Below, one piece after another: positions 1 through 7,472 of a stretch of DNA of 64,000 nucleotides. The translations under genes and the position numbers were made by a program. Under the pieces are notes generated by a model. That model ran no database searches. It was not told where the DNA came from and saw nothing but the letters and a program-made list of their open reading frames with translations. How positions within the stretch are numbered: the first letter of the stretch is position 1; every line of letters begins with the position of its first letter. Source of the DNA: Streptomyces sp. OR43 (GTDB taxonomy: Bacteria > Actinomycetota > Actinomycetes > Streptomycetales > Streptomycetaceae). Location: the NCBI RefSeq assembly GCF_008042275.1, contig NZ_RDBK01000043.1, forward strand, positions 2,568,914 to 2,632,913. The letters run 5' to 3'.

Positions 1-145
1 CCCGTAGGCGCCGTAGCCGGTCGTGCCGAGCCCCGCCACGGCTGCGGCACCCCCCGCCCCCTCGCGCCGCCTCTTCGTCGCGCGGGCTGTCGGGGGTGCC
101 GCAGCCGTGGCGGGGCTCGGCACGACCGGCTACGGCGCCTACGGG
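1..145. repeat. 54-bp inverted repeat at window edge
   Basis: Bases 1-54 are the exact reverse complement of 92-145, separated by 37 bases. The right arm lies inside the metallophosphoesterase coding region, so the left arm is a folded-back copy of coding sequence rather than native upstream DNA. A perfect fold-back at the very edge suggests a chimeric read or contig end. A real hairpin is less likely. Confidence 0.85.
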
Positions 146-883
146 GTGCTCCGCGGCCCGCGCGTCAAGCGGGTCGCGGTCCCGCTGGCCCGGCTGCCCC
201 GGTCCGCCCACGGCTTCCGGATCGCCGTCGTGAGCGACATCCACCTGGGCCCCATCCTGGGCCGCGCGCACACCCGGCGGATCGTGGACGCGGTCAACCG
301 GACCCAGCCCGACCTGATCGCGGTCGTCGGGGACCTGGTCGACGGATCGGTCGAGAATCTGGGCCCGGCCGCCGAACCGCTCGCCGGGCTCCGCGCCCGG
401 CGCGGCGCGTTCTTCGTGACCGGTAATCACGAGTACTACTCGGGCGCCGCCGAATGGGTGGACCACGTAAGGGAATTGGGCCTTCATCCGCTGGAGAACG
501 CCCGGGTCGAGATCGACGGCTTCGATCTCGCCGGGGTCAATGACATCGCGGGCGAGAGCGAAGGACAGGGCCCGGATTTCGGCCGGGCGCTCGGCGACCG
601 GGACCGTACCCGCGCCGCCGTTCTCATGGCCCATCAGCCCGTCGTCATCGACGAGGCCGTGGAGCACGGCGTGGACCTCCAGCTCTCCGGGCACACCCAC
701 GGCGGCCAGCTCTGGCCGGGCAACTACATCGCGGAGCTGTCCAATCCCACGGTCGCGGGGCTCGAACGCTACGGCGACACCCAGCTGTACGTCACGCGCG
801 GCGCCGGCGCCTGGGGTCCGCCCGTGCGGGTCGGCGCCCCCTCCGACATCACCGTCGTCGAGCTCGCGTCCCGTCAGGCGTAA
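23..883 (+). CDS. metallophosphoesterase, YaeI-like, 5' end disturbed
   Basis: Calcineurin-like metallophosphoesterase. The di-metal motifs are in order: SDIHLGP near residue 71 (Asp72, His74), GDLVDG near 103, GNHEYY near 136 and GHTHGGQLWP near 225. An RR-containing hydrophobic stretch at residues 14-38 could be a Tat-like signal or the last of several membrane segments that family members often carry before the enzyme domain. Family knowledge suggests membrane-associated hydrolysis of phosphoesters; the substrate cannot be read. The GTG at 23 lies inside the fold-back copy (1-54), so the first 10 or so codons are probably not native and the true start is likely lost to the left. The catalytic domain is complete. 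Confidence 0.8.
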   Translation: MPSPATAAAPPAPSRRLFVARAVGGAAAVAGLGTTGYGAYGVLRGPRVKRVAVPLARLPRSAHGFRIAVVSDIHLGPILGRAHTRRIVDAVNRTQPDLIAVVGDLVDGSVENLGPAAEPLAGLRARRGAFFVTGNHEYYSGAAEWVDHVRELGLHPLENARVEIDGFDLAGVNDIAGESEGQGPDFGRALGDRDRTRAAVLMAHQPVVIDEAVEHGVDLQLSGHTHGGQLWPGNYIAELSNPTVAGLERYGDTQLYVTRGAGAWGPPVRVGAPSDITVVELASRQA

Positions 884-1102
884 TCACCGTCCGACGGCCC
901 GGAATAGGCGATCGGGTGACCGGTCGTGAACCCTCTGTATTCGACGTATCGGCCCAAGGTTTCAACTAACGAACAAAAGCCTATGAGGCTCTGATTTCCT
1001 CTTCCAGATGTGAAAATCGTGTGATTGGCTGAGCGCGAACGTGCGGTGATCTGCGTATCTGAGCGCGACGCCGAGGTGGGGCTGGTAAGGGAGAGCACGG
1101 CA

Positions 1103-2656
1103 ATGCGGTCGATCCGGCTACGGATTCTCGCGATTTTCGCGGTTTTGGTCATCGCAGGCGTGGTCGCCTGGCAGTTGCTTCCCTCGGACGAGGGGAACAC
1201 TGATCCGATCACGGTCGGCACGACCGACGAGGTGACCTCACTGGACCCGGCGGGCGCGTACGACGCGGGTTCGTGGGCGATGTACAGCAACGTCTACCAG
1301 TCGCTCATGACGTTCAAGTCCGGGGCGATCGTCCCCGAGCCGGATGCCGCGGAGAGCTGCGGGTTCATCGGCGGGAAGCTGCAGACGTACCAGTGCAAGC
1401 TCCGTGACGACCTGACCTTCTCCGACGGCAAGGAGATCACCGCGGAGGACGTCAAGTACTCCTTCGACCGGATGATGGGGATCGCGACGGACGTCGGTCC
1501 GTCGGTCCTCTTCCCCAGCCTGAAGAACGTGGTGACCGAGGGCCGGACCATCACCTTCAACCTCTCCTCGCGTGACGCGACCTTCCCGCAGAAGCTCGCC
1601 ACCGGAGCGGGTTCCATCGTCGAGAAGGACGCCTACGCCGAGCACAAGCTCCGCAACGACGGGCGGGTGACCGGTTCGGGGCCGTACGTACTGAAGTCGT
1701 ACGAGGAGGGCGTCAGCGCCGAGCTCGTGCCGAACACGAAGTACAAGGGCGCGCTGAAGAACACCGGTGACCCGATCACCGTGCGCTACTACAAGCAGTC
1801 GGACGACCTGCTGGCGGCCTGGAAGTCCGGCCAGGTCGATGTCACGCACCGTCAGCTCCCGTCGTCCACGCTCGCCGAGCTGGACCCGGGCGCCGTCGAC
1901 CAGCACGTGACGGAGGCCGACAGCGCCGAGATCCGTAACCTGGTCTTCAACGTCCGCGACGGCTCGCCGCTCGCCGACAGGAAGATCCGCCAGGCCATCG
2001 CGGCGCTCATCGACCGCGCGCCGCTGGTGACCGACATCTACAAGGGCACCGTCGAACCGCTCTACTCGCTGATCCCGCAGGGCTACATCGGGCACAGCAC
2101 CCCCTTCTTCGACGCCTACCCGTCGCCGAGTGCCAAGCGGGCCAAGCAGCTGATGCAGGAGGCCGGCGTACAGCTGCCGCTGCCCGTCACCTTCGCCTAC
2201 CGCGACGACGACGAGTACAAGAAGGAGACGGCGGAGATCAGCCGCCAGCTGGAGGCGGACGGGCTGTTCAAGGTCACGGTGAAGGCCGTCGAGTGGCAGA
2301 CCTTCCAGAAGGAGTACGCGGCCGGTAAGTACGACATGTACACCGTCGGCTGGCTCCCCGACTACCCGGACCCCGACACCTTCAGCCAGCCGCTCGTCGG
2401 CCGCGAGAACAGCCTTCACAACGGCTACACCAGCAAGAAGATGGACCGGCTGATCAGCTCCACGCTGGAGTACAGCGACCGCAGCCGCACCTCGGCCGAC
2501 TTCAAGGAACTGCAGAAGCTGGTCGGCGAGGACGTTCCGCTGGTGCCGCTGTGGCAGAAGAAGGACTACGTCCTCGCCAAGCCCGACATCTCCGGATCGC
2601 AGTACCTCTCCGACGGCACCGGCATCTGGCGGCTGTGGGAACTGGGCTGGATCTGA
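1103..2656 (+). CDS. ABC transporter substrate-binding protein, family 5
   Basis: A 517-residue extracytoplasmic binding protein of the DppA/OppA family (SBP family 5), which captures peptides or similar solutes for an ABC importer. One hydrophobic segment at residues 5-22 has no lipobox cysteine, so it is anchored or secreted by an uncleaved or signal-peptidase-I type leader. The family signature around TVGTTDEVTSLDPAG and the YSFDRM segment are clear, and the C-terminal domain is complete. The ATG at 1103 was chosen because GGGAG precedes it and hydrophobicity begins there; an in-frame start at 1025 would add 26 unlikely residues. No permease or ATPase gene is adjacent, so the partner is elsewhere. 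Part of this gene (2231-2489) recurs inverted at 3523-3781. Confidence 0.88.
   Translation: MRSIRLRILAIFAVLVIAGVVAWQLLPSDEGNTDPITVGTTDEVTSLDPAGAYDAGSWAMYSNVYQSLMTFKSGAIVPEPDAAESCGFIGGKLQTYQCKLRDDLTFSDGKEITAEDVKYSFDRMMGIATDVGPSVLFPSLKNVVTEGRTITFNLSSRDATFPQKLATGAGSIVEKDAYAEHKLRNDGRVTGSGPYVLKSYEEGVSAELVPNTKYKGALKNTGDPITVRYYKQSDDLLAAWKSGQVDVTHRQLPSSTLAELDPGAVDQHVTEADSAEIRNLVFNVRDGSPLADRKIRQAIAALIDRAPLVTDIYKGTVEPLYSLIPQGYIGHSTPFFDAYPSPSAKRAKQLMQEAGVQLPLPVTFAYRDDDEYKKETAEISRQLEADGLFKVTVKAVEWQTFQKEYAAGKYDMYTVGWLPDYPDPDTFSQPLVGRENSLHNGYTSKKMDRLISSTLEYSDRSRTSADFKELQKLVGEDVPLVPLWQKKDYVLAKPDISGSQYLSDGTGIWRLWELGWI
2231..2489 (+). repeat. 259-bp segment, source copy of inverted duplicate
   Basis: This coding segment of the binding-protein gene is matched base for base, in reverse complement, by 3523-3781. 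Both arms are exactly 259 bases long by the boundaries I could place. Confidence 0.85.
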
Positions 2657-2698
2657 TCCGGCGTCACAGCGCGGGTGTCACCGCGCGACAACGACAAC

Positions 2699-2736
2699 GA
2701 GCGGCCGCCCCGGGAAGGATCCCGGGACGGCCGCTC
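2699..2736. terminator. bidirectional hairpin terminator
   Basis: Arms 2699-2714 and 2721-2736 pair over 16 positions with one mismatch and a 6-base loop. The hairpin sits between the convergent binding-protein and TetR genes and can serve both. Confidence 0.75.
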
Positions 2737-2749
2737 GGCCGTTCCCGCG

Positions 2750-3466
2750 CTACTTGGCCGGCGTCCGGCCCGTCGCTCCCGGCAGGAACTCCTCCAGCAC
2801 CTCGTAGACCTGGCGCACCAGCGGCCGCAGCACCCGGAACCGGGACAGGGCGATGGCCCGGGCGATGATCGGGGAGATGCGCTCGACGAGGCGGCGGCTG
2901 CGCTCGGCGTCGTCCGTGCGGTCGTACACCCAGTACAGCACCAGCCCCATCTGGTTCAGCCACATCAACTGAGGCAGCAGGTCGGCGAGTTCGGGGTCGA
3001 CCTTGGTGCCGGAGCCCGCCAGGCAGCGCTCGTGGATGGAGATCGCCGCCTCCCGCGCGGAGACCGAGTCAGGCGAGAAGGGGCTGAGCGGGCTCTCGGG
3101 GTCGGCGGCGTTCTTGAAGAACTGGGCGGCGAAGCGGTGGTAGGGCTCCGCCACGTCCAGCCAGCAGAGCAGGACCCCGCGGATACGTTCCGCGAGGTCC
3201 TTGTCGCCGGCCAGCACCGGCTGCACCGCCGCCTCGTGCTCGGCGGCGATCCGGTCGTAGAAGCCCTGGACCAGGTGTTCCTTGGACGAGAAGTAGTAGT
3301 ACGCGTTCCCTACGGAGACGCCGGCCTCCTGGGCGATGGCCCGCATCGTCGTCTTGTCGTATCCGCGTTCCTGGAAGAGCCGGAGCGCGGTCTCGAGGAT
3401 GAGTGTGCGGGTCTGCTCGCTCTTGGGAGCCTTGACTTCCTTCACGTCCTTCTCTTCCTTCACCAC
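2750..3466 (-). CDS. TetR-family transcriptional regulator
   Basis: About 238 residues. A lysine/glutamate-rich N-terminus is followed by a TetR helix-turn-helix (TMRAIAQEAGVSVGNAYYYF at roughly residues 35-60, ending in the usual YYYF-SKE) and a variable all-helical ligand domain. GTG codons at 3466 or 3463 are both possible starts; no strong ribosome site separates them. Ligand and targets are unknown. The palindromes at 4723-4736 and 4767-4780 are candidate operators if this regulator belongs with the genes to its right, but the sequence between (3523-3882) is made of inverted copies, so original linkage is not assured and its own promoter may be missing. Confidence 0.85.
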   Translation of the reverse strand: MVKEEKDVKEVKAPKSEQTRTLILETALRLFQERGYDKTTMRAIAQEAGVSVGNAYYYFSSKEHLVQGFYDRIAAEHEAAVQPVLAGDKDLAERIRGVLLCWLDVAEPYHRFAAQFFKNAADPESPLSPFSPDSVSAREAAISIHERCLAGSGTKVDPELADLLPQLMWLNQMGLVLYWVYDRTDDAERSRRLVERISPIIARAIALSRFRVLRPLVRQVYEVLEEFLPGATGRTPAK

Positions 3467-3522
3467 GGTCCCGAGGGTATCCGGACCGGCTACGTCGCCG
3501 GGCCGGGCCCCTGGACCCGGCA

Positions 3523-3781
3523 TGCGGCTGCGGTCGCTGTACTCCAGCGTGGAGCTGATCAGCCGGTCCATCTTCTTGCTGGTGTAGCCGTTGTGAAGGC
3601 TGTTCTCGCGGCCGACGAGCGGCTGGCTGAAGGTGTCGGGGTCCGGGTAGTCGGGGAGCCAGCCGACGGTGTACATGTCGTACTTACCGGCCGCGTACTC
3701 CTTCTGGAAGGTCTGCCACTCGACGGCCTTCACCGTGACCTTGAACAGCCCGTCCGCCTCCAGCTGGCGGCTGATCTCCGC
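3523..3781 (-). repeat. 259-bp inverted copy of binding-protein gene fragment
   Basis: Reverse-complement copy of 2231-2489, encoding on the minus strand the same protein fragment (KAVEWQTFQ to LEYSDRSR) without start or stop of its own. It directly abuts a second inverted copy beginning at 3782. Not a gene. Confidence 0.85.
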
Positions 3782-3882
3782 TCGGTGACCGGGGACAGGT
3801 CTACCGCTCCACCTCCGCGTGGATCGTCTGTCTCTGGGCGCTGGCCGAGCACCGGCCGAAGGCCCACTGGCTGACCACCCCG
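3782..3882 (+). repeat. 101-bp inverted copy of DCC-family gene fragment
   Basis: Exact reverse complement of 3963-4063, with an 80-base spacer between the arms. The arm replaces the 3' end of the DCC-family gene. Together with 3523-3781 it forms 360 bases of filler built only from inverted neighbouring sequence. Confidence 0.85.
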
Positions 3883-4274
3883 TCCGCCCGGCACGGCTCG
3901 GCCGTCAGCGAGCGGTACTTCGCGGCGGCGAGGACGGTCGCCCGGGCGAACGGCCGGCCGGCCGGGGTGGTCAGCCAGTGGGCCTTCGGCCGGTGCTCGG
4001 CCAGCGCCCAGAGACAGACGATCCACGCGGAGGTGGAGCGGTAGACCTGTCCCCGGTCACCGATCACCGTGATCTCCTCCAGGGTTCCGGCGTGGTCGAG
4101 ACCGGGGAAGCGGCGGTGTGCCTCGGCCGAGTCCGCCGGGACGAGGTCGAGCGGGACCAGCTGGCGCTGGTTCATCAGCCAGTGGCGCAGATGGACGCAG
4201 AGCGAGCACTGCGCGTCGTAGAGCACGGTGAGCCGTTCGACGGACCACCGCCCGCCATCCGTGCGCTGCCTCAT
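3801..4274 (-). pseudogene. DCC-family thiol-disulfide oxidoreductase (DUF393), 3' end replaced
   Basis: The first 130 or so residues are a normal DUF393/DCC protein: the LTVLYDAQCSLC segment (residues 16-27) carries the CxxC redox pair, followed by the expected helices. Members are thought to be thioredoxin-like oxidoreductases. From about position 3882 leftwards the reading frame runs into the inverted copy 3782-3882 and ends by chance at 3801, so the last 27 or so residues are antisense of the gene itself. The native C-terminus is missing. Nine bases separate it from the membrane-protein gene upstream, consistent with one operon. Whether the break is real or an assembly error cannot be told from the sequence. 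Confidence 0.75.
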
Positions 4275-4283
4275 GACCGGTCC

Positions 4284-4709
4284 TCACGCCCTGGGGGCGG
4301 GCGCGGCCCACGGGCCCGGTCCCGTCCAGCCCTGCGGCGCGACGGGCGGGGTCTGCTCGCGCTCCATCAGGCCCCGGCGACGGATCTTGTTGAGTACGTA
4401 GACGTTGCCGAGGTGCATGACCCCGAGGACGAGCAGGACGACGCCGACCTTGACCGACAGCGCCTCGAAGAGCTCCCGGGCGTCGGCGACACCGTCGGAG
4501 TTCTTCAGATAGAGCGTCACGAACCCGAGGTTGACCAGGTAGAAGCCCACGACCAGCAGGTGGTTGACCGCGTCGGCGAGCTTCTCGTTCCCGTGCAGCA
4601 CATCGGCGAGGAACACCTTGCCGTTGCGGCTCAGCGTGCGGGCGACCCAGACGGTGAGCGCCACGCTGATGAGCAGGTAGATGACGTACGCGACAACAGT
4701 GAGGTCCAT
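4284..4709 (-). CDS. small integral membrane protein
   Basis: A 141-residue protein with about three membrane helices (residues 5-22, 50-70 and 85-108) and a proline-rich, hydrophilic C-terminus. No enzyme motif is visible and the family is unknown to me. The ATG at 4709 has a good GGAGG seven bases upstream; the in-frame ATG at 4736 would place the start inside the operator palindrome. It is probably co-transcribed with the downstream DCC-family gene. Its promoter (TTGAAC, 17 bases, TACAGT) lies at 4752-4780 between two matching palindromes, so it should be tightly repressed. Confidence 0.75.
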   Translation of the reverse strand: MDLTVVAYVIYLLISVALTVWVARTLSRNGKVFLADVLHGNEKLADAVNHLLVVGFYLVNLGFVTLYLKNSDGVADARELFEALSVKVGVVLLVLGVMHLGNVYVLNKIRRRGLMEREQTPPVAPQGWTGPGPWAAPAPRA

Positions 4710-4722
4710 GCCCCACCCTCCC

Positions 4723-4736
4723 TTGAACGCGTTCAA
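4723..4736. promoter_or_regulatory. palindromic operator TTGAACGCGTTCAA
   Basis: Perfect 14-base palindrome of the form TTGAAC-NN-GTTCAA, 13 bases upstream of the membrane-protein ATG and downstream of the predicted transcription start. Its centre lies 44 bases from the second copy at 4767-4780. The shape suits a TetR-type dimer. Confidence 0.65.
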
Positions 4737-4751
4737 ATGCTGTTGTCATGG

Positions 4752-4780
4752 ACTGTAGACCCCTCTTTGAACATGTTCAA
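4752..4780 (-). promoter_or_regulatory. promoter with operator TTGAACATGTTCAA over the -35
   Basis: On the minus strand, TTGAAC (4780-4775) and TACAGT (4757-4752) are spaced by 17 bases. The -35 hexamer is one half of the perfect palindrome 4767-4780, which matches the downstream one except at the two central bases. The palindrome also contains the stop codon of the MFS gene. Confidence 0.65.
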
Positions 4781-6012
4781 GCCGGGGTTCCGGTGGTCCG
4801 CGTCACCGCCTCGGCGGGCGTGGCGGGCGTCTTGAAGCGCCGTACGCCCGGCACGGCCGCCGTGGCCAGACAGGCCGTGCCGACCAGCAATCCGGCGACG
4901 GCGAGCGGGACTTCGGGCCCCCACGCGGAAGCGGCGAGCGGGGCCAGTGCGTACCCGAGCGGCATCGCGCCGAGTGAGAGCAGCCAGTCGTACGAGGTCA
5001 CCCGGGCGAGCACGTGCGCGGGAACGGCGGACTGGACGGCGGTCTCCCAGACCGGGTTGAGGAAGCCCAGCCCGGCCATGGCGGTCCCGTACGCGACGAC
5101 GGCCACGCCGACGGGCGCGTGTGCGGCCAGCAGGCAGAGCGGGAGGGTGTACAGCGCGCCTCCCAGGTTGGCGGTCAGGACCGGGCGGCGGGGCAGGGCG
5201 CGGCCGGCCACCAGTGAGCCGATCAGCAGCCCCACGGCGCCGGTCTGGAGGAAGGCGAGCCAGACGCCCTGGCCGCCCAGGTGGCGGAGGAAGAGCGCCG
5301 GCCCCAGCGTCATCAGGACGGCGGCCGCCCCGTTCCAGGCGGCGTGGGCGATCAGGCTGGTCCAGTACCAGTCGCGGCTCCGGACCTCGCCCCAGCCCTC
5401 CCGGAGGTCGCCGATCAGGGAACGCCGCGGGATGGGGACGTGCCGTACCTCGATCGCGGCGAGCAGTGCTGCGCTCACCGCGAAGGTCGCGCCGTCCAGG
5501 ACGAAGGCCCAGCCGGGCCCGGCGGTGAACACCAGCACTCCGGCGACGGCGGGGCCGCCGATCCGGGCCGCGCTGCTGACGACGGCCATCAGGGCGTTGG
5601 CGCGCAGCAGTCCGGACTCGGCCACGGTGCCGCGGATCAGCGGCGAGACGGTCGGCATGGAGAAGGCGCCGGCGGCTCCGCCGATCGCCTCGGCCGCCGC
5701 GATCTGCCACAACGCCGGTGTGCCGGAGAGCAGTTCGGCGCCGACGAACAGCTGGGTGACGCACCGTACGAGATCGGTGGTCAGCGCCACCGTGCGGGCG
5801 TTGAAGCGGTCGCCGACCACGCCGCCGAGGGGCAGCAGGAGCAGCTTGGGCACCATCGCGCAGGCGAGCACCAGGGCGAGGGCGCCGGTCGAGTCGGTCG
5901 CCAGGTACACGGCGAGGGTGAGCGCGGCGGGGATCGCGGCGTCACCGAGCAGGGAGAGGCTGCGTCCGACGAAGAGCAGGCGGAAGGAACGGGTGCGTAA
6001 GGGGTGAGGCAT
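4777..6012 (-). CDS. MFS transporter, EntS-like
   Basis: A 411-residue major facilitator with about 12 membrane segments. The N-terminal FRLLFVGRSLSLLGDA stretch and the GDRFN loop after helix 2 (here GGVVGDRFNAR) are typical of the MFS_3/enterobactin-exporter group, so a drug or siderophore exporter is likely. It is divergent from a MarR gene, the usual arrangement for a regulator-controlled efflux pump. The start at 6012 is supported by a promoter reading TTGACG, 18 bases, TAGATT, whose -10 ends seven bases before the ATG, implying a leaderless mRNA. The stop codon lies inside the palindrome 4767-4780. Confidence 0.85.
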   Translation of the reverse strand: MPHPLRTRSFRLLFVGRSLSLLGDAAIPAALTLAVYLATDSTGALALVLACAMVPKLLLLPLGGVVGDRFNARTVALTTDLVRCVTQLFVGAELLSGTPALWQIAAAEAIGGAAGAFSMPTVSPLIRGTVAESGLLRANALMAVVSSAARIGGPAVAGVLVFTAGPGWAFVLDGATFAVSAALLAAIEVRHVPIPRRSLIGDLREGWGEVRSRDWYWTSLIAHAAWNGAAAVLMTLGPALFLRHLGGQGVWLAFLQTGAVGLLIGSLVAGRALPRRPVLTANLGGALYTLPLCLLAAHAPVGVAVVAYGTAMAGLGFLNPVWETAVQSAVPAHVLARVTSYDWLLSLGAMPLGYALAPLAASAWGPEVPLAVAGLLVGTACLATAAVPGVRRFKTPATPAEAVTRTTGTPA

Positions 6013-6019
6013 GGGCGGG

Positions 6020-6053
6020 AATCTATTTCGTCACCGAACTATTCGTCAACGAA
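6020..6053. promoter_or_regulatory. MarR operator pair over MFS promoter
   Basis: Two near-identical dyads, TTCGTCACCGAA (6027-6038) and the perfect TTCGTCAACGAA (6042-6053), are spaced 15 bases apart. The second covers the minus-strand -35 (TTGACG, 6049-6044) and the first lies in the spacer before the -10 (TAGATT, 6025-6020). Binding here would block the exporter promoter. Confidence 0.65.
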
Positions 6054-6099
6054 ATATATGCTTCCGAAGTATGTAGGTGCCCGGCGTAGGCTGTGGCCC

Positions 6100-6609
6100 A
6101 TGCAGCAACGCGACTGGACCGACGGCCACGTGGAGCGGTGGAAGCCGGTACTTCCCGAACTCGACCCCGATGTCGAGGGCGCGGTGACCCGGATGAAGAA
6201 GCTCGGGGTCCACCTGCGCCGGGTACGGGAGCAGTCCCTGGTCGACTTCGACCTGGACCGGCAGGAGTTCGACACCCTGCACAAACTGGCCGGCCGCGGC
6301 GGCAAGGCGGCCCCCTCGGAGCTCGCCGCCGACCTCGACCTCGCGCCCGCCTCGGTCACCGGTCGGCTGGACGCGCTGGAGCGCCGCGGGTTCGTCCGCC
6401 GCAGGACCTCCACCACCGACCGGCGGCGCGTCGACGTGGAGCTGACCGAGGAGGGCCGCTCGACCTGGACCGGCGCGATGGAGTTCCTCGGTCACGAGGA
6501 GGAACGCCTGCTGGGCGTCCTGGCCAAGGACGAGCGCGCCCTGCTCAACGACATGCTGCGACGCATCATGGTGGTCGCGGAGCACAAGGGCGGCGCGGGC
6601 TGGGACTGA
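6100..6609 (+). CDS. MarR-family transcriptional regulator
   Basis: A 169-residue winged-helix regulator. The DNA-binding core is recognisable: APSELAADLDLAPASVTGRLDALERRGFVRR, followed by the wing with DRRRVDVELTEEG. It probably represses the divergent MFS exporter through the paired dyads at 6027-6053 and releases on binding a transported compound (family knowledge). The ATG at 6100 was chosen because the -10-like TAGGCT at 6087-6092 ends seven bases upstream, the spacing of a leaderless transcript; upstream in-frame starts lie inside the operator region. Confidence 0.87.
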   Translation: MQQRDWTDGHVERWKPVLPELDPDVEGAVTRMKKLGVHLRRVREQSLVDFDLDRQEFDTLHKLAGRGGKAAPSELAADLDLAPASVTGRLDALERRGFVRRRTSTTDRRRVDVELTEEGRSTWTGAMEFLGHEEERLLGVLAKDERALLNDMLRRIMVVAEHKGGAGWD

Positions 6610-6627
6610 ACCGCCCCGGGTACGGCA

Positions 6628-6672
6628 AGAGGCCCCGCCTCCCGCGGTGTTCCCGCGGGGGACGGGGCCTCT
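6628..6672. terminator. hairpin terminator between MarR and sdhB genes
   Basis: Outer arms AGAGGCCCCG (6628-6637) and CGGGGCCTCT (6663-6672) are perfect and the inner CCTCCCGCG also pairs largely. The hairpin lies between convergent genes. Confidence 0.75.
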
Positions 6673-6695
6673 GGCGCGTTCGGGAGATCCCGGGG

Positions 6696-7472
6696 TCAGA
6701 AGCGACGCGTGATCAGCGCGCGCTTGACCTCCTGGATCGCCTTCGTGACCTCGATGCCACGCGGGCAGGCGTCCGTGCAGTTGAACGTGGTGCGGCAACG
6801 CCACACACCGTCACGGTCGTTGAGGATCTCCAGGCGCTGCTCGCCGCCCTCGTCGCGCGAGTCGAAGATGAAGCGGTGCGCGTTGACGATCGCCGCCGGG
6901 CCGAAGTACTGGCCGTCGTTCCAGAACACCGGGCACGAGGACGTGCACGCGGCGCACAGGATGCACTTGGTGGTGTCGTCGAAGCGCTCGCGGTCCTCGG
7001 GGGACTGCAGACGCTCGCGGGTCGGCTCGTTCCCCTTGGTGATGAGGAAGGGCATGACGTCGCGGTAGGCCTGGAAGAACGGGTCCATGTCGACCACGAG
7101 GTCCTTGAGGACCGTGAGGCCCTTGATGGCCTCGATCGTGATCGGCTTCTCCGGGCTCAGGTCCTTGATCAGCGTCTTGCAGGCGAGCCGGTTCTTGCCG
7201 TTGATCCGCATCGCGTCGGAACCGCAGATGCCGTGCGCGCACGAGCGGCGGAACGTCAGCGTGCCGTCGGTCTCCCACTTGATCTTGTGAAGGGCGTCGA
7301 GGACACGCTCCTTCGGGTCGATCTCGATCTGGAAGTCCTGCCACTGGGCCTCGTCGGAGACCTCGGGGTTGAACCGGCGGATCCGGAAGGTCGCCGTGAT
7401 GTACGGCGAGTCGGCGAAACCGGCCTCGGGCTCGGGAGCCTTGTCGGCCTTTTCCAAGGTGGGGGTAGCCAT
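6696..7472 (-). CDS. sdhB: succinate dehydrogenase iron-sulfur subunit
   Basis: A 258-residue SdhB, the electron-transfer subunit of complex II, carrying electrons from the flavin in SdhA to quinone. The 2Fe-2S ligands are in CAHGICGSD with a later CK (near residues 79-100). The two downstream cluster motifs are CILCAACTSSCP and CRTTFNCTDACPRGI, as expected for the 4Fe-4S and 3Fe-4S sites. Its ATG overlaps the sdhA stop by one base (TGATG), so translation is coupled. It is the last gene of sdhCDAB, and a hairpin follows its stop. Confidence 0.96.
   Translation of the reverse strand: MATPTLEKADKAPEPEAGFADSPYITATFRIRRFNPEVSDEAQWQDFQIEIDPKERVLDALHKIKWETDGTLTFRRSCAHGICGSDAMRINGKNRLACKTLIKDLSPEKPITIEAIKGLTVLKDLVVDMDPFFQAYRDVMPFLITKGNEPTRERLQSPEDRERFDDTTKCILCAACTSSCPVFWNDGQYFGPAAIVNAHRFIFDSRDEGGEQRLEILNDRDGVWRCRTTFNCTDACPRGIEVTKAIQEVKRALITRRF

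Noticed and set aside
2675-3874. Plus-strand frame across TetR and the inverted copies
   Set aside because: It is antisense to TetR and made of inverted duplicate sequence.
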